28,114 nucleotides of DNA from Priapulus caudatus (Eukaryota > Priapulida > Priapulimorpha > Priapulimorphida > Priapulidae), in contig NW_014577150.1 in assembly GCF_000485595.1 (NCBI RefSeq), positions 534,617-562,730 on the forward strand, in the 5' to 3' direction. The position numbers and the translations under genes were made by a program. The notes beneath the pieces were generated by a model. The model saw nothing but the letters and a program-made list of their open reading frames with translations, made no database searches and was not told the DNA's origin. Each line of letters starts with the position of its first letter. Positions within the stretch are counted from its first letter, which is position 1. Positions 1-10,765 of the stretch are shown here, one piece after another.

Positions 1-525
1 TCTTCATTTGATCTCCATCACCTTCTCTGCTCCTCCTCCTCCTCCTCCTCCTGCCCCCTACTCCTCCTCCATGACCTTCTTCATTTGATCTCCATCACCT
101 TCTCTGCTCCTCCTCCTCCTCCTCCTCCTGCCCCCTACTCCTCCTCCATGACCTTCTTCATTTGATCTCCATCACCTTCTCTGCTCCTCCTCCTCCTCCT
201 CCTCCTGCCCCCTACTCCTCCTCCATGACCGTCTTCATTCGATCTCCATCACATTCTCCGCTCCTCCTCCTCCCCCTCCTCCCCTCCTCCTTCTCCCCCT
301 ACTCCATCACCTTCTCCCCTCCTCCTCCTCCTCCTCCTCCTGCCCCCTACTCCTCCTCCATGACCGTCTTCATTCGATCTCCATCACCTTCTCCGCTCCT
401 CCTCTTCCCCCTCCTCCCCTCCTCCTTCTCCCCCTACTCCATCACCTTCTCCCCTCCTCCTCCTCCTCCTCCTCTTCCTGCCCCCTACTCCACCCCCATG
501 ACCGTCTTCATTCGATCTCCATCTC
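1..525. repeat. Polypyrimidine minisatellite (CCT-rich)
   Basis: The array begins at or before the window edge. A motif starting TCTTCATTTGATCTCC recurs at 1, 78, 155 and 232 (77-bp period), then at 367 and 505 (135-138 bp period, after the unit gained a second CCT-rich block). Each unit contains (CCT)n. Reading frames through it are open only because the repeat is a triplet; the resulting Pro/Ser-rich peptide (162-605) is not a credible gene. The pyrimidine strand is long enough to form triplex DNA. Confidence 0.9.
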
Positions 526-610
526 AGGGGCAGGTACGTTTATGTAAACACAGGGTACATTATATGCTGAGAAGATACGGCCAGGTCTGGTACACTTGTG
601 TGTGATACGT

Positions 611-657
611 ACCTCTATATCGGTCTACATATCTGTAGTACCTGATACGACAACGAC
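611..657 (+). repeat. Fragment of the TIR end of the 8871-9118 element family
   Basis: Positions 627-657 match the right terminal inverted repeat of the element at 8871-9118 (acatatctgtagtacctgat and following bases). This shows a second, broken copy of that family. The adjacent TIR element at 664-849 is inserted directly next to it, so the insertion is nested. Confidence 0.6.
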
Positions 658-663
658 AGTGTG

Positions 664-849
664 GCGGAGAGGGTCTATGTCCCCCAGGGTACTGCCGCAC
701 TAACGAGTCTATGGAGTCGCCTACGTCTACTCCCTAACACTAACCCTAACCCTAACCATATCAGATAGTTACCAGGGTACGTTCCGGTATAGCGGTCCGT
801 ACCCAGGGTACGTTCCGGCAGTAACCTGAGGGACATAGACCCTATGAGC
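664..849 (+). mobile_element. Short TIR element (family 1), 186 bp, 9-bp TSD
   Basis: The left end begins GCGGAGAGGGTCTATGTCCC and the right end is the inverted match ending ...GGGACATAGACCCTATGAGC. Both are flanked by the 9-bp direct repeat GACAGTGTG (655-663 and 850-858). The core contains a short (CCCTAA)n tract. It has no coding capacity, so it is non-autonomous. TIR plus 9-bp TSD fits Mutator-like or Merlin-like transposition, which is inference. Copies are at 11348 and 26027-26510. Confidence 0.85.
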
Positions 850-858
850 GACAGTGTG

Positions 859-1528
859 TTACAGATAAGCATTTGGACGGCATTTACAGGAAATTGTCGG
901 CAATAATAGGTGAAAGAGAGCAGAGAAATATTAAGACTTTGGTAGTAAATAGATTCGATAGATAAAAAAATATAGATATTAAATAGATAATTTCGTTATT
1001 TATTTAGCATTATATTTTATTGAAACGCTCCAAGTGCCTGCGCCTGTGCTCCAGAATGCCAACATGCCGTGTTAGAATGACGCTGCGTATAAGCGTGAGC
1101 CGCTCGATCCCGTGCCACGCTCTCGTTAACAGGGTGACATCATCGCCCGGATCCGCTCCCGCTAGTTTTTGCGAAACACGATCTTCACTACTAGAGTTCC
1201 TGGTTTCAACCGGCGTGTATAGTGTGGCGCGTAGACGCGAGCCCCCCCCCCCCCCGTGGGCGCTTATGTGTGACGTCGTTGAGTAAACTCTATGCTGTGA
1301 GCCGAATGCAAATTAGATTAACAAACTTGAGACTGCTTACGTTTACGTTTGCCGGCTGTTTTCCGTCTATAGGCGACGTTCGATGGACGACGCGGTTGCT
1401 CGTGCAGCGCTCACAGAACATGTGGCGACGATACTGGAAACTTAGTTGACGAACGTCGGTCGTTATATGTGCCGTCCTGCGACATCAGAATACACATTCG
1501 TGCGCTCTCGTGCGTTTACTCACTCACG
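859..1528. other. Non-coding stretch with a 14-C run
   Basis: 860-1019 is AT-rich. 1020-1440 is GC-richer and includes a run of 14 C at 1242-1255. Short open frames across 1020-1449 give no recognisable protein and differ in each frame. I see no gene here. Confidence 0.5.
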
Positions 1529-1885
1529 TCTCATCTCACACCGAATTCATATCTCACACCGAATTCATATCCCACACCAAATTCATATCTAACATCGAAG
1601 CGATGCTCAGGGATAGAGAAGATGTCCAGTCCTATCTTATCAACTAACATCATCCTATCCAATCACCGTACTGGACATCATCTATCCTTGAACCGCAATC
1701 TCTCACACCGAATTCATATCTCACACCGAATTCATTTCTCACATCGAAGCCATATATCTCACACCGATTTCATATCTCACACCGAATTCATATCTCACAT
1801 CGAAGCCATATCTCACATCAAATTTAATATTCTCTCACCGAATCCATATCTCACATCAAATTTAATATTCTCTCACCGAACCTAA
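1529..1885. repeat. 18-bp minisatellite (CATATCTCACACCGAATT)
   Basis: An 18-bp unit recurs at 1529-1600 and again at 1700-1885 with substitutions (ACACCG/ACATCG, GAATTC/GAAGCC), separated by about 100 bp of diverged sequence. Frames stay open because 18 is divisible by three, so the 138-residue open frame at 1469-1885 is a repeat by-product. Confidence 0.85.
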
Positions 1886-2413
1886 ATATTTGCAGCGCCC
1901 AAGTCCATATCTCGCGCGTTTTAGCACTGTTGTCGTGTGTCTTGGCGTCGCACCCACTTTCCGCTACATGTGGGCGATGATGCCCGCAGACTGGATGCAG
2001 GAAAAACCTACTCAGCTCAGCGATGCATTTGTATCCTTTACGATCTCCGCGTGAGGTCGCTTGGCGGCACGCTGTACGTTGCTGCCGCGCTCGCTGCTGC
2101 ACGCCGCTGGTCTGCAGCTCTTCTTGCGGCAGAATGAGCGGGTTCACGTACACAAACGCGATTATAGCGAGCGCATGGTGCCGATAGGCGGCAGCACTAG
2201 ACTGCTTTTACATCAAAATCAAACGGACAGCGAAAGAAGCGAATTATTTTACGAGGCCCGTTGACATCTCGTTAAACAATTTCATTCTGTTTCGCATAAC
2301 TGTGGGTTATTCTTTACAATATTTTCATGATATCGCACGGATAATACATGTTGCAAGAAACGGCCCCCGGTCGCCCGCCATACACTAGGCTCTATTTACT
2401 TTCTGGTAGATGT
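1886..2413. other. No recognisable gene
   Basis: Unique-looking sequence with moderate GC. Overlapping short open frames on both strands show no family resemblance, splice structure or repeat that I can support. Confidence 0.4.
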
Positions 2414-2470
2414 ATATATATCAAGAGTAGATAATAACACAATGTGTTATTATCTACTCTTGATATATAT
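2414..2470. repeat. Perfect 57-bp palindrome
   Basis: Two perfect 28-bp arms (2414-2441 and 2443-2470) around a single central A. The inner arm reads ATCAAGAGTAGATAAT and the outermost bases are (AT)4. The ATATATAT on both sides could be an 8-bp target duplication, but because that string is self-complementary this cannot be proved here. Confidence 0.9.
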
Positions 2471-4498
2471 GGTGCTGTCAGGTCGTCCGAAAGAACAGAA
2501 TACAAACACAGAACAGAACAGAACAGAAAAGAACAGTCGTGTACAGAAAACAGAAATTTGCCATAAACATCTTGTGTCCAATTTGGACCAGGTACATCTC
2601 TGATAATACCCTAGCTAATGTTATCCCAGCTACGATGTTGTTTGACTGTTTACAATCATCTAACGTTCTTAGTACCTTTAACGACACCACGCAGCCGGTA
2701 CGGTTATCGAAATAAAGGTAACCTGGACAATCTATCCGGTGTAATGAAAAATATTCGTTCGCATTTATTGTTTTCTCCAGCGGTATGTCTGTACAGACAC
2801 CACGGAGATGTGTTCGAAGAATTTAATGTTCGTAGCATCAAGCGTGTTACTTTGTCACTAGACGAGCGGTCGTGGCAAGGAAAAATGCTCAGTTCGCGCA
2901 TCTAAATGCATAGGTGCCGCGGCAAAGTTTTTTTTTAGAAAAGCAGGCAAATTTGCACATTTCCTAGACAGAATCCGTGCGCGTAATGCATCGCGGCTGA
3001 GAAAATCTTCCCCGAGGATAAATAATATCACAGGTCAACAAAAATATCCACGCCGAGTTGATTTTTAAAATACACAGATCGCTGTTTTCCGTAAATTTTG
3101 CTTTATTCTCGTGGGCATCGACTCTGAGTGCCAAAATCGCGAGCGCCGCGTTTTTCTGAAATCGCGTGTGACGCACTAGCCTCGCGCGCATTGAGCTCCG
3201 ACTGAAAGAAAGCTTGATTTCCAATGATAATCATGTGGTTATTTTGCCTAGACAGTCGTGCATGCAAGCGCTAGATCATAATGAACCCTGCGCAATTTTG
3301 ATGTTCTTTGGAAAAAGTTACAATAATACTGTCACGCAACATCGCTCGTTTGCTCAATGGTTGTATCATGTACAGTGTGTGCTTCCAGGGCAGGTAGTTA
3401 AGCCAAGTAAATAGAAAATTATTGACGTATTTTGTTAGACCCGTACCTTTCTAATTAATTTCTTTATTTCTTTACACCATTTCCTATTAGTACGTTCTAA
3501 TTATTCTAACCGTGGTAGATTATTTAATATTATTTACGTTAAAAACAGGCTTGTTATATAGCGTCAATACTTAGTAATACATGAATTCAGTTGCTTCTAT
3601 TGTCATTATTATTGCAGAGGGTTGGTTCGTCGGCACAACGACATAATTCCCTTAAACTAAATAAAACTGCCAGTATACAGTAATCAGTGTACAGAATACA
3701 GTACGAACCTACTCCATGGTACGTTTCCCACGCCTTATTTAGTACACTATTTCTCCAGTTCTCTGGTGAATGACCTTAAAAAACAGCTTAAAGGCCAAAT
3801 GTTTGACTTTAGTTCTGCTAGCCTACCCAGCTCGTAAAACCTACGAGGAATGCTAGGTTTGTACGATTACAGCGGCCGGATACCGGTCAGTAACAACTAC
3901 AGCTATTCACTAAGAAGATCCTAACAGCTTTGATGACCAAATATTATTTTCATACGCAGCCATGCGTATCAACGCTGAGTAATCATGCAACAATATCACC
4001 ACATTCTCATTAGATCTTTGCACAGGCGAACATGAGAATCACACTTCAGTTAATCCTCATGCAACTCATTTTTTTCCTATAGTTAATTCATGTTACTCAT
4101 GTGGCGTCGTTTTAAGCAAACGATTAAAAGTCATGGGTGAATAGATTTAATTTTTCATTCGCGTTTCGGGAGGACACACCACATAAACTCTATACGTCCA
4201 ACCAAGTAACGACCTGAAAGAATGCTACGTTACAAAATGTTGTCATTATGTCAGGGGAAATGTATAGCGTATGTCTCAACTCGGTACTAAGGCAAGCCAT
4301 GCCCAAAGAATTGCAATATTTTTTCTTGAAATATGATTTTTTGTATAGAGAGGCAAACAACGTTAAGGCCAAAAAGTATTTGCAGGACGTGCGGCTATAC
4401 GCCCACTGACTGTGTGATTAAACGGTTTCATTACTTTATTACATTGTGTTACGTTAGTACAGTGTATTACATTAAACCTATGATTTTAATACTACGTT
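2471..4498. other. About 2 kb without a recognisable gene
   Basis: There is a small GA/CA-rich patch at 2490-2560 (tandem GAACA). Open frames at 2618-2905 (+), 2964-3224 (-) and 3214-3414 (+) are 66-95 residues long, match no family I know and lack clear splice or start context. I treat them as chance frames. 3420-4498 is AT-rich. Confidence 0.4.
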
Positions 4499-4499
4499 T

Positions 4500-4712
4500 T
4501 TAGCTCGCCTTGACATCGTAAAGATGAGCTATTGCCATGAGGTGTCGTCCGTCGTACGTCCGTCCGTCCGTCCGTCCGTCCGTCCGTCAACATTTGGCTA
4601 CGGTCAACGATAACTCAAGAACCATTTGAGCGGGTTGACCGCCTATTTTGGAGCACGCCAGTCGACCTACTGTCGAGCCACGCCCACTTTTTGGCAAAAA
4701 TGACAATGGCTA
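4500..4712 (-). mobile_element. Hairpin-tailed (ACGG)n repeat, copy C
   Basis: Read on the minus strand, this unit has a block shared with 18925-19205 (gccaaatgttgacgg; gtcgactggcgtgctcca), a (GGAC)n run, then an imperfect hairpin and the terminus GAGCTAAAAA. The same tail closes copies at 5945-6240 and 18925-19201. A tetranucleotide core, a terminal hairpin and a CTAA end recall Helitron-derived elements of molluscs and flies; assignment is tentative. Confidence 0.6.
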
Positions 4713-5042
4713 TCTAAATTTATTCGATTTTGTTAAATTTTGGTATGTGGATGTGTGAGGCTAGCCCCAAAACAGTTGTTACTCCTATGGGAGAGATGAT
4801 GTCCTATTACGTTTATTTCGTCTAACTGGTCAACAACTCTACAATCATACCTATATACGTGTAATATTGTGTTTTAGATTCTTCGTTACAGTAATTTGAC
4901 TGGAATATTTTATTGTTTTTATTTGCGCGATATTCGAAAACCAAAATGGCGATCATTTAGACGTAGGAGATCTCTCGTCAAGATTTCAGACTTTCAGATC
5001 TGAAACATTTATTTTCGCATCAAAACTTATGCATATATCATT

Positions 5043-5104
5043 ATCAAGAGTATATAATTGGAGATATGCTATATAATGGGAGTTCTCCCATATATACTCT
5101 TGCT
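5043..5104. repeat. Palindrome with nested inverted repeat
   Basis: Outer arms CAAGAGTATATA (5045-5056) and TATATACTCTTG (5091-5102) enclose a second perfect palindrome GGGAGTTCTCCC (5078-5089). The outer arm differs by one base from the arm of the 2414-2470 palindrome over CAAGAGTAGATA. Confidence 0.75.
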
Positions 5105-5794
5105 TTATATATCCCCCCCCTCCCTCTTCTATCACACCCAAGGTGAGCTACAGTGTCATAATTACATAGTTACATTGACACATTCATTAATGCTTCACAT
5201 AACATTGTATGATTCACATAACATTGTATCTATTGTATCTATTGTATCTATTGTATATATTGTCTATGAAATTTCACGGTGTGCTAATAACAGCCAACTC
5301 TTTTGCCCAATTTCTGCTGATATTGAAAACTGGCTTGACCCCTAGCGAACACAATATGTTACCTTACATTATGTTACATTACACCTATTTACTAACCCTT
5401 ACTACTTTATTTAACTAAGAAACCGTGTGATAGATGTGATCGTGTACTAGGTTACTGGGTTCGGTTAGTCGCAAATTAATCTAGTTTACATGATTCGTTT
5501 AAATATATTAGTTTACGTGATACTGATTGATCATGATCCCAAAACTGATTACAATGAAAATATATGAAACTTTTATGAATATTAACCATGCATTTCTTAT
5601 TTCGGTATAGTTTCTCGTTAGTTTTTTAGTTATGTATTTGTTTTTGAAATTATCTTTATAAAATTCACGGCAAGTGGTAATTCAAATACAACACTTACTG
5701 GTGGAAAATGAGATTTTCTTAAACCGAGTTTATTCTATTGACTTTTAGTTGAGAAGATGTCGAGTTATAGTTTTTAGTGCTAGAGTAAATAGAG
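5105..5794. other. AT-rich non-coding stretch
   Basis: Includes a short 10-bp tandem (ATTGTATCTA) at about 5222-5264. No gene is supported; the open frames at 5058-5345 and 5209-5418 run through this low-complexity DNA. Confidence 0.5.
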
Positions 5795-5930
5795 AGATAG
5801 AAAGAGAGATAGATAGATGACTGGTTGGCTGGATGGATGAATAGATGGATGGATGGATGGATGGATTGATGGATGGATGAATGGATGGATGGATGGATGG
5901 ATGGATGGATGGATGGATGGATGGATGGAA
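5795..5930. repeat. (GATA)/(GGAT)n microsatellite
   Basis: A short GATA stretch leads into long (GGAT)n from about 5835 to 5930. The minus-strand open frame here is Ile-His-Pro-Ser repeats and not a gene. Confidence 0.95.
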
Positions 5931-5944
5931 CGACTATCACGAGC

Positions 5945-6240
5945 CTAGGTCGAGCCGTTTAGATTTGTGCCGCAATTCTGCATTTCCTCCCTATACCTTA
6001 AGTTAAGGAAGGAATGTTCCCCCTTCTTTTACACCTCTTGACCTTTGCTTTGACCTTTGACCCCCAGCTTCGACATCCCAACTCGTTTTGACGATCCCCC
6101 CCAACGTCCCGAATATCGTGACCGTACGTCGAGCAGTTAAGATTTGTGCCCAACTGTTGACGAACGCACGCACGGCCGGACGGACGGACGCACGCTCATG
6201 CGATTCTACAAGCTGCATCTGACTATGTCAGATGAGCTAA
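5945..6240 (+). mobile_element. Hairpin-tailed (ACGG)n repeat, copy A
   Basis: Contains an internal direct repeat (gtcgagc[c/a]gtt.agatttgtgcc at 5952-5974 and 6127-6149), tandem TTTGACC motifs, a CGGA-type run at 6176-6190, then a perfect hairpin CATCTGAC/GTCAGATG and the terminus GAGCTAA at 6234-6240. The terminal part is shared with copies at 4500 and 19201; the body is a different subfamily. Confidence 0.55.
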
Positions 6241-6246
6241 AAATGG

Positions 6247-8861
6247 AACGATGTTTTCTATTATGGACTATTGATATTATCAATACCTGTTCAAACCTTT
6301 AGCATATGTTGTAGGTTTATCACTCATTATTTAGGTTTTATTAAATAATTGCAAACGAAACTACATTGGCTCTTTCACGATAATAACAATAATTATTTAA
6401 TAATGTCATGTTCAAGATATTATTTTGCGATACTTGCATATGCAAGACGCGGTCTTCAGAAATAAATTGCCAATTTGTAACGTCGAGCGTGACGTTACAC
6501 CAAGACTTGAAGAGTGAGGAGAGCAGACATGCGAATTTTCAGTCAAAACTAAACACGAATAAATTATTAATACAAACGTAGACGGTGTATTCTGGGACTA
6601 TGGTGTAACTTTGTTCGCGTGGGAACGAAGGAACGTAACAAGGGAAAACAGTCCTACACACAAGGCGCCGTGGTAGTCAACAGAGACCGTCCTGACGATA
6701 AGATGTGGCCCCTATTATACCGTAGGTCTGACCTTGCCCAACGGCCAGGATAACTACTAAAACAATGTCCAACCTCGTGTTATCATGTGTCAGGGACCGG
6801 ACCCTAGCTGTGATGCCATTCGTTACTGTGCAAATATCGCTTTTACGCCAGTCGCACATGTACGAAGTATGCTCGCCCCCATGTATCCTGTGTATTTACA
6901 ATTCTCATGGGCCGTGTAAGACCTATTTAGATACAGGCGCAGCTACCGTGTGCTCAGGAAATATATAATTTCTTTGCGACTCGACGGCTTTAACGTTGGT
7001 CGTTCTAACGTGGCCGATTATTGCCAGGTTCAACGCGCACGCTACATATGCACTCGGGCATTACTTGTGTGAACTGTAGAAACATGGTAATCATTATAAA
7101 CAGAAGGTGAAATAATTTTGAGAAATTAAAACAATCAATCACATAATTTTATTAAACTCTGATAACAGGAGTAAACAACAGGGGCTAACGTAAATTAAAC
7201 TCTCACAATATAACACTTGATATATTGACTCGCTTATTATTTTCAAATATTTATTGGACCACTGTCCTTCAGGATTTATCCTATTGGATTTTTCCATGAT
7301 TTTAACACTAGAGTATCCACAGAGTAAACTAGATTAGCTTTTGGCTTGCCAGTATACATCTTCAGAATCCACAGATTTATCTGCAAGAAAAGTAGACTCG
7401 AGTATGAATGAACTAAGAAATGATATGAGGAGAAATATCATTCACACCATTCTATCAACTGCATTTATTGCTTAAACACATCAACAGGGAATAAAACGAT
7501 TTAATTAGAAACTACCTATGGCAGTGCATACATAGGTGCCCTACTAATGATCGCAGTTAGGACAGCAATAATCACATTCATGCACATCAAATGGTAAAGT
7601 CAAGAGGCTAAAGCTAGAGCTATATACATCACCTACTGAATTTACCTATTTTAATAAAAGTATATATAAAATAAATGCAACTACACGTTTTTAAAGTCAT
7701 TATCACCAAAACATTATAATCATGTGCAGCTACTGAAAATAATAGAGATTCATCGATTGATTAATAAAGCTTTTGTCATAGACAAAGCCATGCTTAGTTA
7801 TGAGAGACCAATATTTATTACATAAGATCCAATGCACTCTGTGAATGGCGATGAACGAGAACAGGAATGCAAAGTAAATGAAAGAGTACATGGGGGGGGG
7901 GGAGCAACTGCAGAAAGAAAACTAAAGGAAAAATGAAGAGAACTGGAAGTGCAAGGTAAGAGGTGATCATAAGGAGCAAAGGGAAATTAAGATAAAGACA
8001 ACAGAGAATGATGAAAGGAGAAAAAGTGTGATGAATGAACAGGGGTAGGATGACGCAGGGAGCGGAAGAAACACTTCACCTCATGCACTCTTTCTCTTCT
8101 ACACTTCCTCTTCTCCATTCTAGTGGATGCTAGCTTGATAATGATACACTATAACACGTGTCACGCCACTACACGTAATAATACAATAAAATACAATCTA
8201 TAGTTGCCAAAATTTCTCTAAAAGAAAACCTAATTTTAAAGCCACGTAAACAGACACCAAAAACTTCTTTTTATCGGGAGACGATTTAGCATAATAGCAA
8301 GAGATAAGAGATCTTGAGGGCTTCTATTAATACAGTCAGGCAATGCCAAGGTTACGAGTGTATGTAGAAAGTAATTTCGAGAGTGTGTTGGGTGTCGAAG
8401 CGAAGAGAAGTTATTTGGCCAAAATAGGCAAGCAATGTATTATTGTGGTGCGTATCGTTGCCATTTAAATTAAATATACATGTCAACAAGTAGCACTTGG
8501 TCTCGCAGCTAGCATGTGAATCGTGATAATTAACTGTTCCTGTGCTGATGTTGTTAGGCCGAGTCACTAAGAAAATGGAACCCCAAATGTGAAATAGTGC
8601 TTATTAATAACACTAACAAGTGACTGAAACAAGAGGGAAATTGTGACGTCCCCTCCTCCCCAAAAAGGCAAAAGCATAAAGTACACCTTTAGAACTTGAA
8701 ATGCTATTATAGGTTAAAAATTATTTATTTAAGGCCTAACCGTTTTCTCTGCACACTAGTAGGATTACTCTCACTGATATGCAGTCTGGTTAAATGGAAT
8801 ACGTTTTCTAGTGCTTATGGCATTAGATGGTCATTTGTGACGCCACATCTATCTAGTATAA
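6247..8861. other. About 2.6 kb without a recognisable gene
   Basis: AT-rich sequence with a run of 9 G at 7893-7901, inside a purine-rich patch (about 7860-8060), followed by a pyrimidine patch at 8085-8115. The 67-residue open frame at 6765-6968 and the 71-residue frame at 8352-8567 (-) have no recognisable family. The latter has an acceptor-like TTCTTAG in front and could be an alternative last LACTB2 exon in phase, but nothing in its sequence resembles that protein's tail. Confidence 0.45.
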
Positions 8862-8870
8862 GTCATTAAA

Positions 8871-9118
8871 GCAGATGGGGTCGTTGTCGTATCAGGTACT
8901 ACAGATATGTACCCGACGTAGTTTTAGGTTGTTTAGTATTATGTTTATATTTTTATATGAGATATGTTTAGGGTTAGGGTTAGGGTTAGGTTTAGGGTTA
9001 TGGTTAGGGTTAGTTTTAGGGTACACTTCTGTAGTACAAGTCTGGTTAATTTTGTGTATACATATATGTACCTCGGGTACATATCTGTAGTACCTGATAC
9101 GACGACGACCCCTTGAGC
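8871..9118. mobile_element. TIR element (family 2), 248 bp, at the LACTB2 3' end
   Basis: The inverted repeats at 8877-8914 and 9075-9112 match at 37 of 38 positions. Adding the outer bases gives ends GCAGATGGGGTCG and, from the other side, GCTCAAGGGGTCG. Flanks are GTCATTAAA (8862-8870) and GTCACTAAA (9119-9127), a 9-bp TSD with one change. The core holds (TTAGGG)n-like repeats. There is no coding capacity. The terminal sequence resembles family 1 (GCTCATAGGGTC), so both probably use one transposase. Confidence 0.8.
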
Positions 9119-9122
9119 GTCA

Positions 9123-9233
9123 CTAAACCTTGGTTGTGGTGTGATATTTACCAATTTTATTGTCTTTAACCAATTTTCCAATGTGAAGCAGGACATTGCC
9201 TTCTGCAGCCTTATGCAGCACGACAGGGGTGTC
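9123..9233 (-). CDS. LACTB2: LACTB2 last coding exon (winged-helix end)
   Basis: The acceptor ATTGTAG sits before GAC ACC CCT (phase 0). The exon encodes DTPVVLHKAAEGNVLLHIGK, then LVKDNKI, matching the family's C-terminal helical segment ([20 protein letters not shown] in the human protein as I recall it). It then reads GKYHTTTKV and stops at 9123-9125, about ten residues shorter than vertebrate proteins. A possible donor (GTAAAT) follows the KI codons, so a further exon is not excluded. The stop codon lies inside the right target duplication of the TIR element at 8871-9118. Confidence 0.8.
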   Translation of the reverse strand, partial: DTPVVLHKAAEGNVLLHIGKLVKDNKIGKYHTTTKV

Positions 9234-9513
9234 CTACAATAAAACAAATGTACTTAACATAAACACACATACTCATGGTATCAGAAACTGGAAAAACAGT
9301 CCAGTTCATCCATCTAAAGTAATTCGAATTTAAAAGGAATGTACGACTACTAGAAAAATCCATCCATATGCATAGAAACTTTTTTTTAATAATCCATATT
9401 AATCTCTTATATGCTCTTAACCCATTTTACTTTAAAATGAATAATGCTAGGCAATTCCAGGGTAGAACCAGAAAGAACAATATCATCATGTGATGCGTTC
9501 CATCTATGATTAC

Positions 9514-9659
9514 CACATATATCTTTTTGACGATCTGCATAGCAGTGAGTGGAGAACTACTTTGCTTCAGAGTATCATATATTTGGCTTTCTCTTAGCAG
9601 CCGATGCTTAATGTACTCTTCTATCTTCGGCATAGGGTTTCGTATAACAGGGCCATGAC
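9514..9659 (-). CDS. LACTB2: LACTB2 exon: last metal histidine and linker helix
   Basis: After TTTTCAG the exon starts GT CAT GGC, completing a split Gly codon to give GHGPVIRNPMPKIEEYIKHR. The His of GHG is a conserved metal ligand of this fold. The remainder (LLRESQIYDTLKQ ... LTAMQIVKKIYV) aligns with the family's C-terminal helices. The donor is GTG|GTAATC, ending in phase 0 and joining the 9233 exon. The exon encodes 48 whole codons. It is separated from the upstream exon by a 6.3 kb repeat-filled intron. Confidence 0.92.
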
Positions 9660-10503
9660 CTGAAAATTTAAAAAGTATTTATTCAATTTCTCTCCAAGCA
9701 GCAAGAAGAAGGGACTGAACGTTTGAATGCAACGGCTGGTATCTCAGCAGCATGCAACATACAACGCTGGCAGCACGCTCACACGCATGTAGGCACTCTG
9801 CACACATGCCGCGTGTGTACAGTAATAGTAATAGGCACACACCAACCAGATTTAAAAAAAACGATATATCCGTTTGGTTGAGCAAACAATTTTATACTTT
9901 TTTTGAGCTGGTCATATATGCTGATGAAATTATGAAATTACTAATAAACCCATTACTTGATAACTTCACATTCGGATGCATGGGAATGCATGAAGCAGTG
10001 CTATTCAGGTTTTATAACACCAATAACTTCCTTAACTGCAAACTGTTAAATGCTTTTGAATTCTCTCTGTCTTTATCCAAAATTTGTCTTCACACAAAAA
10101 CAAATCAAGAATTAAATTGCCTTTTTTTATATAATAGCATTAATTGGAAGTTTTAATGATGACTAATTTGGACGTAAAACATCACCACAGGGCGGCTATG
10201 CACACTATAACATAGCATTCATCTCACCATTACACTGATGGAAATTAACGCTTGCCCAATCACCCAAGGCTAGTAAAATCAATGATGGCCGAATTACATC
10301 AGGAGGTCACCCAAAATGTCAGGGTTTAATTGTTTGCATAGGTCCTATAAGTGAGGTGAACATTCCAAAACCAGATGAGACGGGATACTAGAGAAGCGTT
10401 GCCGAAAGGAGGTGTTGATCCCAAGCGCTATAAGCGCAGATCTTGCGCGCAATTCCGCGGCAAGGCGCACGCGACCGCGGGAACGTCCTACGACAGTATG
10501 CAG

Positions 10504-10568
10504 CGCTCGCAGCTATGGATCCGTGCGCCGAATGAATTGGCCGGCGCACGGATCCATAGCTGCCAGCG
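10504..10568. repeat. GC-rich palindrome, 27-bp arms
   Basis: Arms 10504-10530 and 10542-10568 pair with one mismatch (inner 22 bp perfect, GCAGCTATGGATCCGTGCGC...), loop of 11 bases. It sits in a GC-rich patch inside an otherwise AT-rich intron. A 5-bp CAGCG repeat at each side is too short to call a target duplication. Confidence 0.85.
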
Positions 10569-10666
10569 AAGTCCGCAATTTTACTGGGGGACACAGAGGG
10601 TAGACATTTGGGACGTGAACAGTGTTGACTTGTTATAAAAACATAATTTCTCTCTTCGTAACCGAG

Positions 10667-10668
10667 CT

Positions 10669-10765
<97 letters not shown>

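Noticed and set aside
162-605. 147-residue Pro/Ser-rich open frame
   Set aside because: Open only because of the CCT triplet minisatellite.
2618-3414. Three open frames of 66-95 residues
   Set aside because: No family resemblance, splice pattern or codon signal that I can defend.
6765-6968. Open frame with a YLDTGAATV motif resembling a retropepsin site
   Set aside because: No flanking protease, polymerase or gag-like sequence; a single short motif can occur by chance.
8352-8567. Alternative last exon of LACTB2
   Set aside because: Acceptor-like sequence and phase fit, but the 71 residues do not resemble the LACTB2 tail.
8971-9020. TTAGGG-like tract as a true telomere or telomeric fusion
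   Set aside because: Short, degenerate and located inside TIR elements, as in the other family copies.
9752-10156. 134-residue open frame in the LACTB2 intron
   Set aside because: No recognisable domain, opposite strand to the gene, begins in low-complexity sequence.
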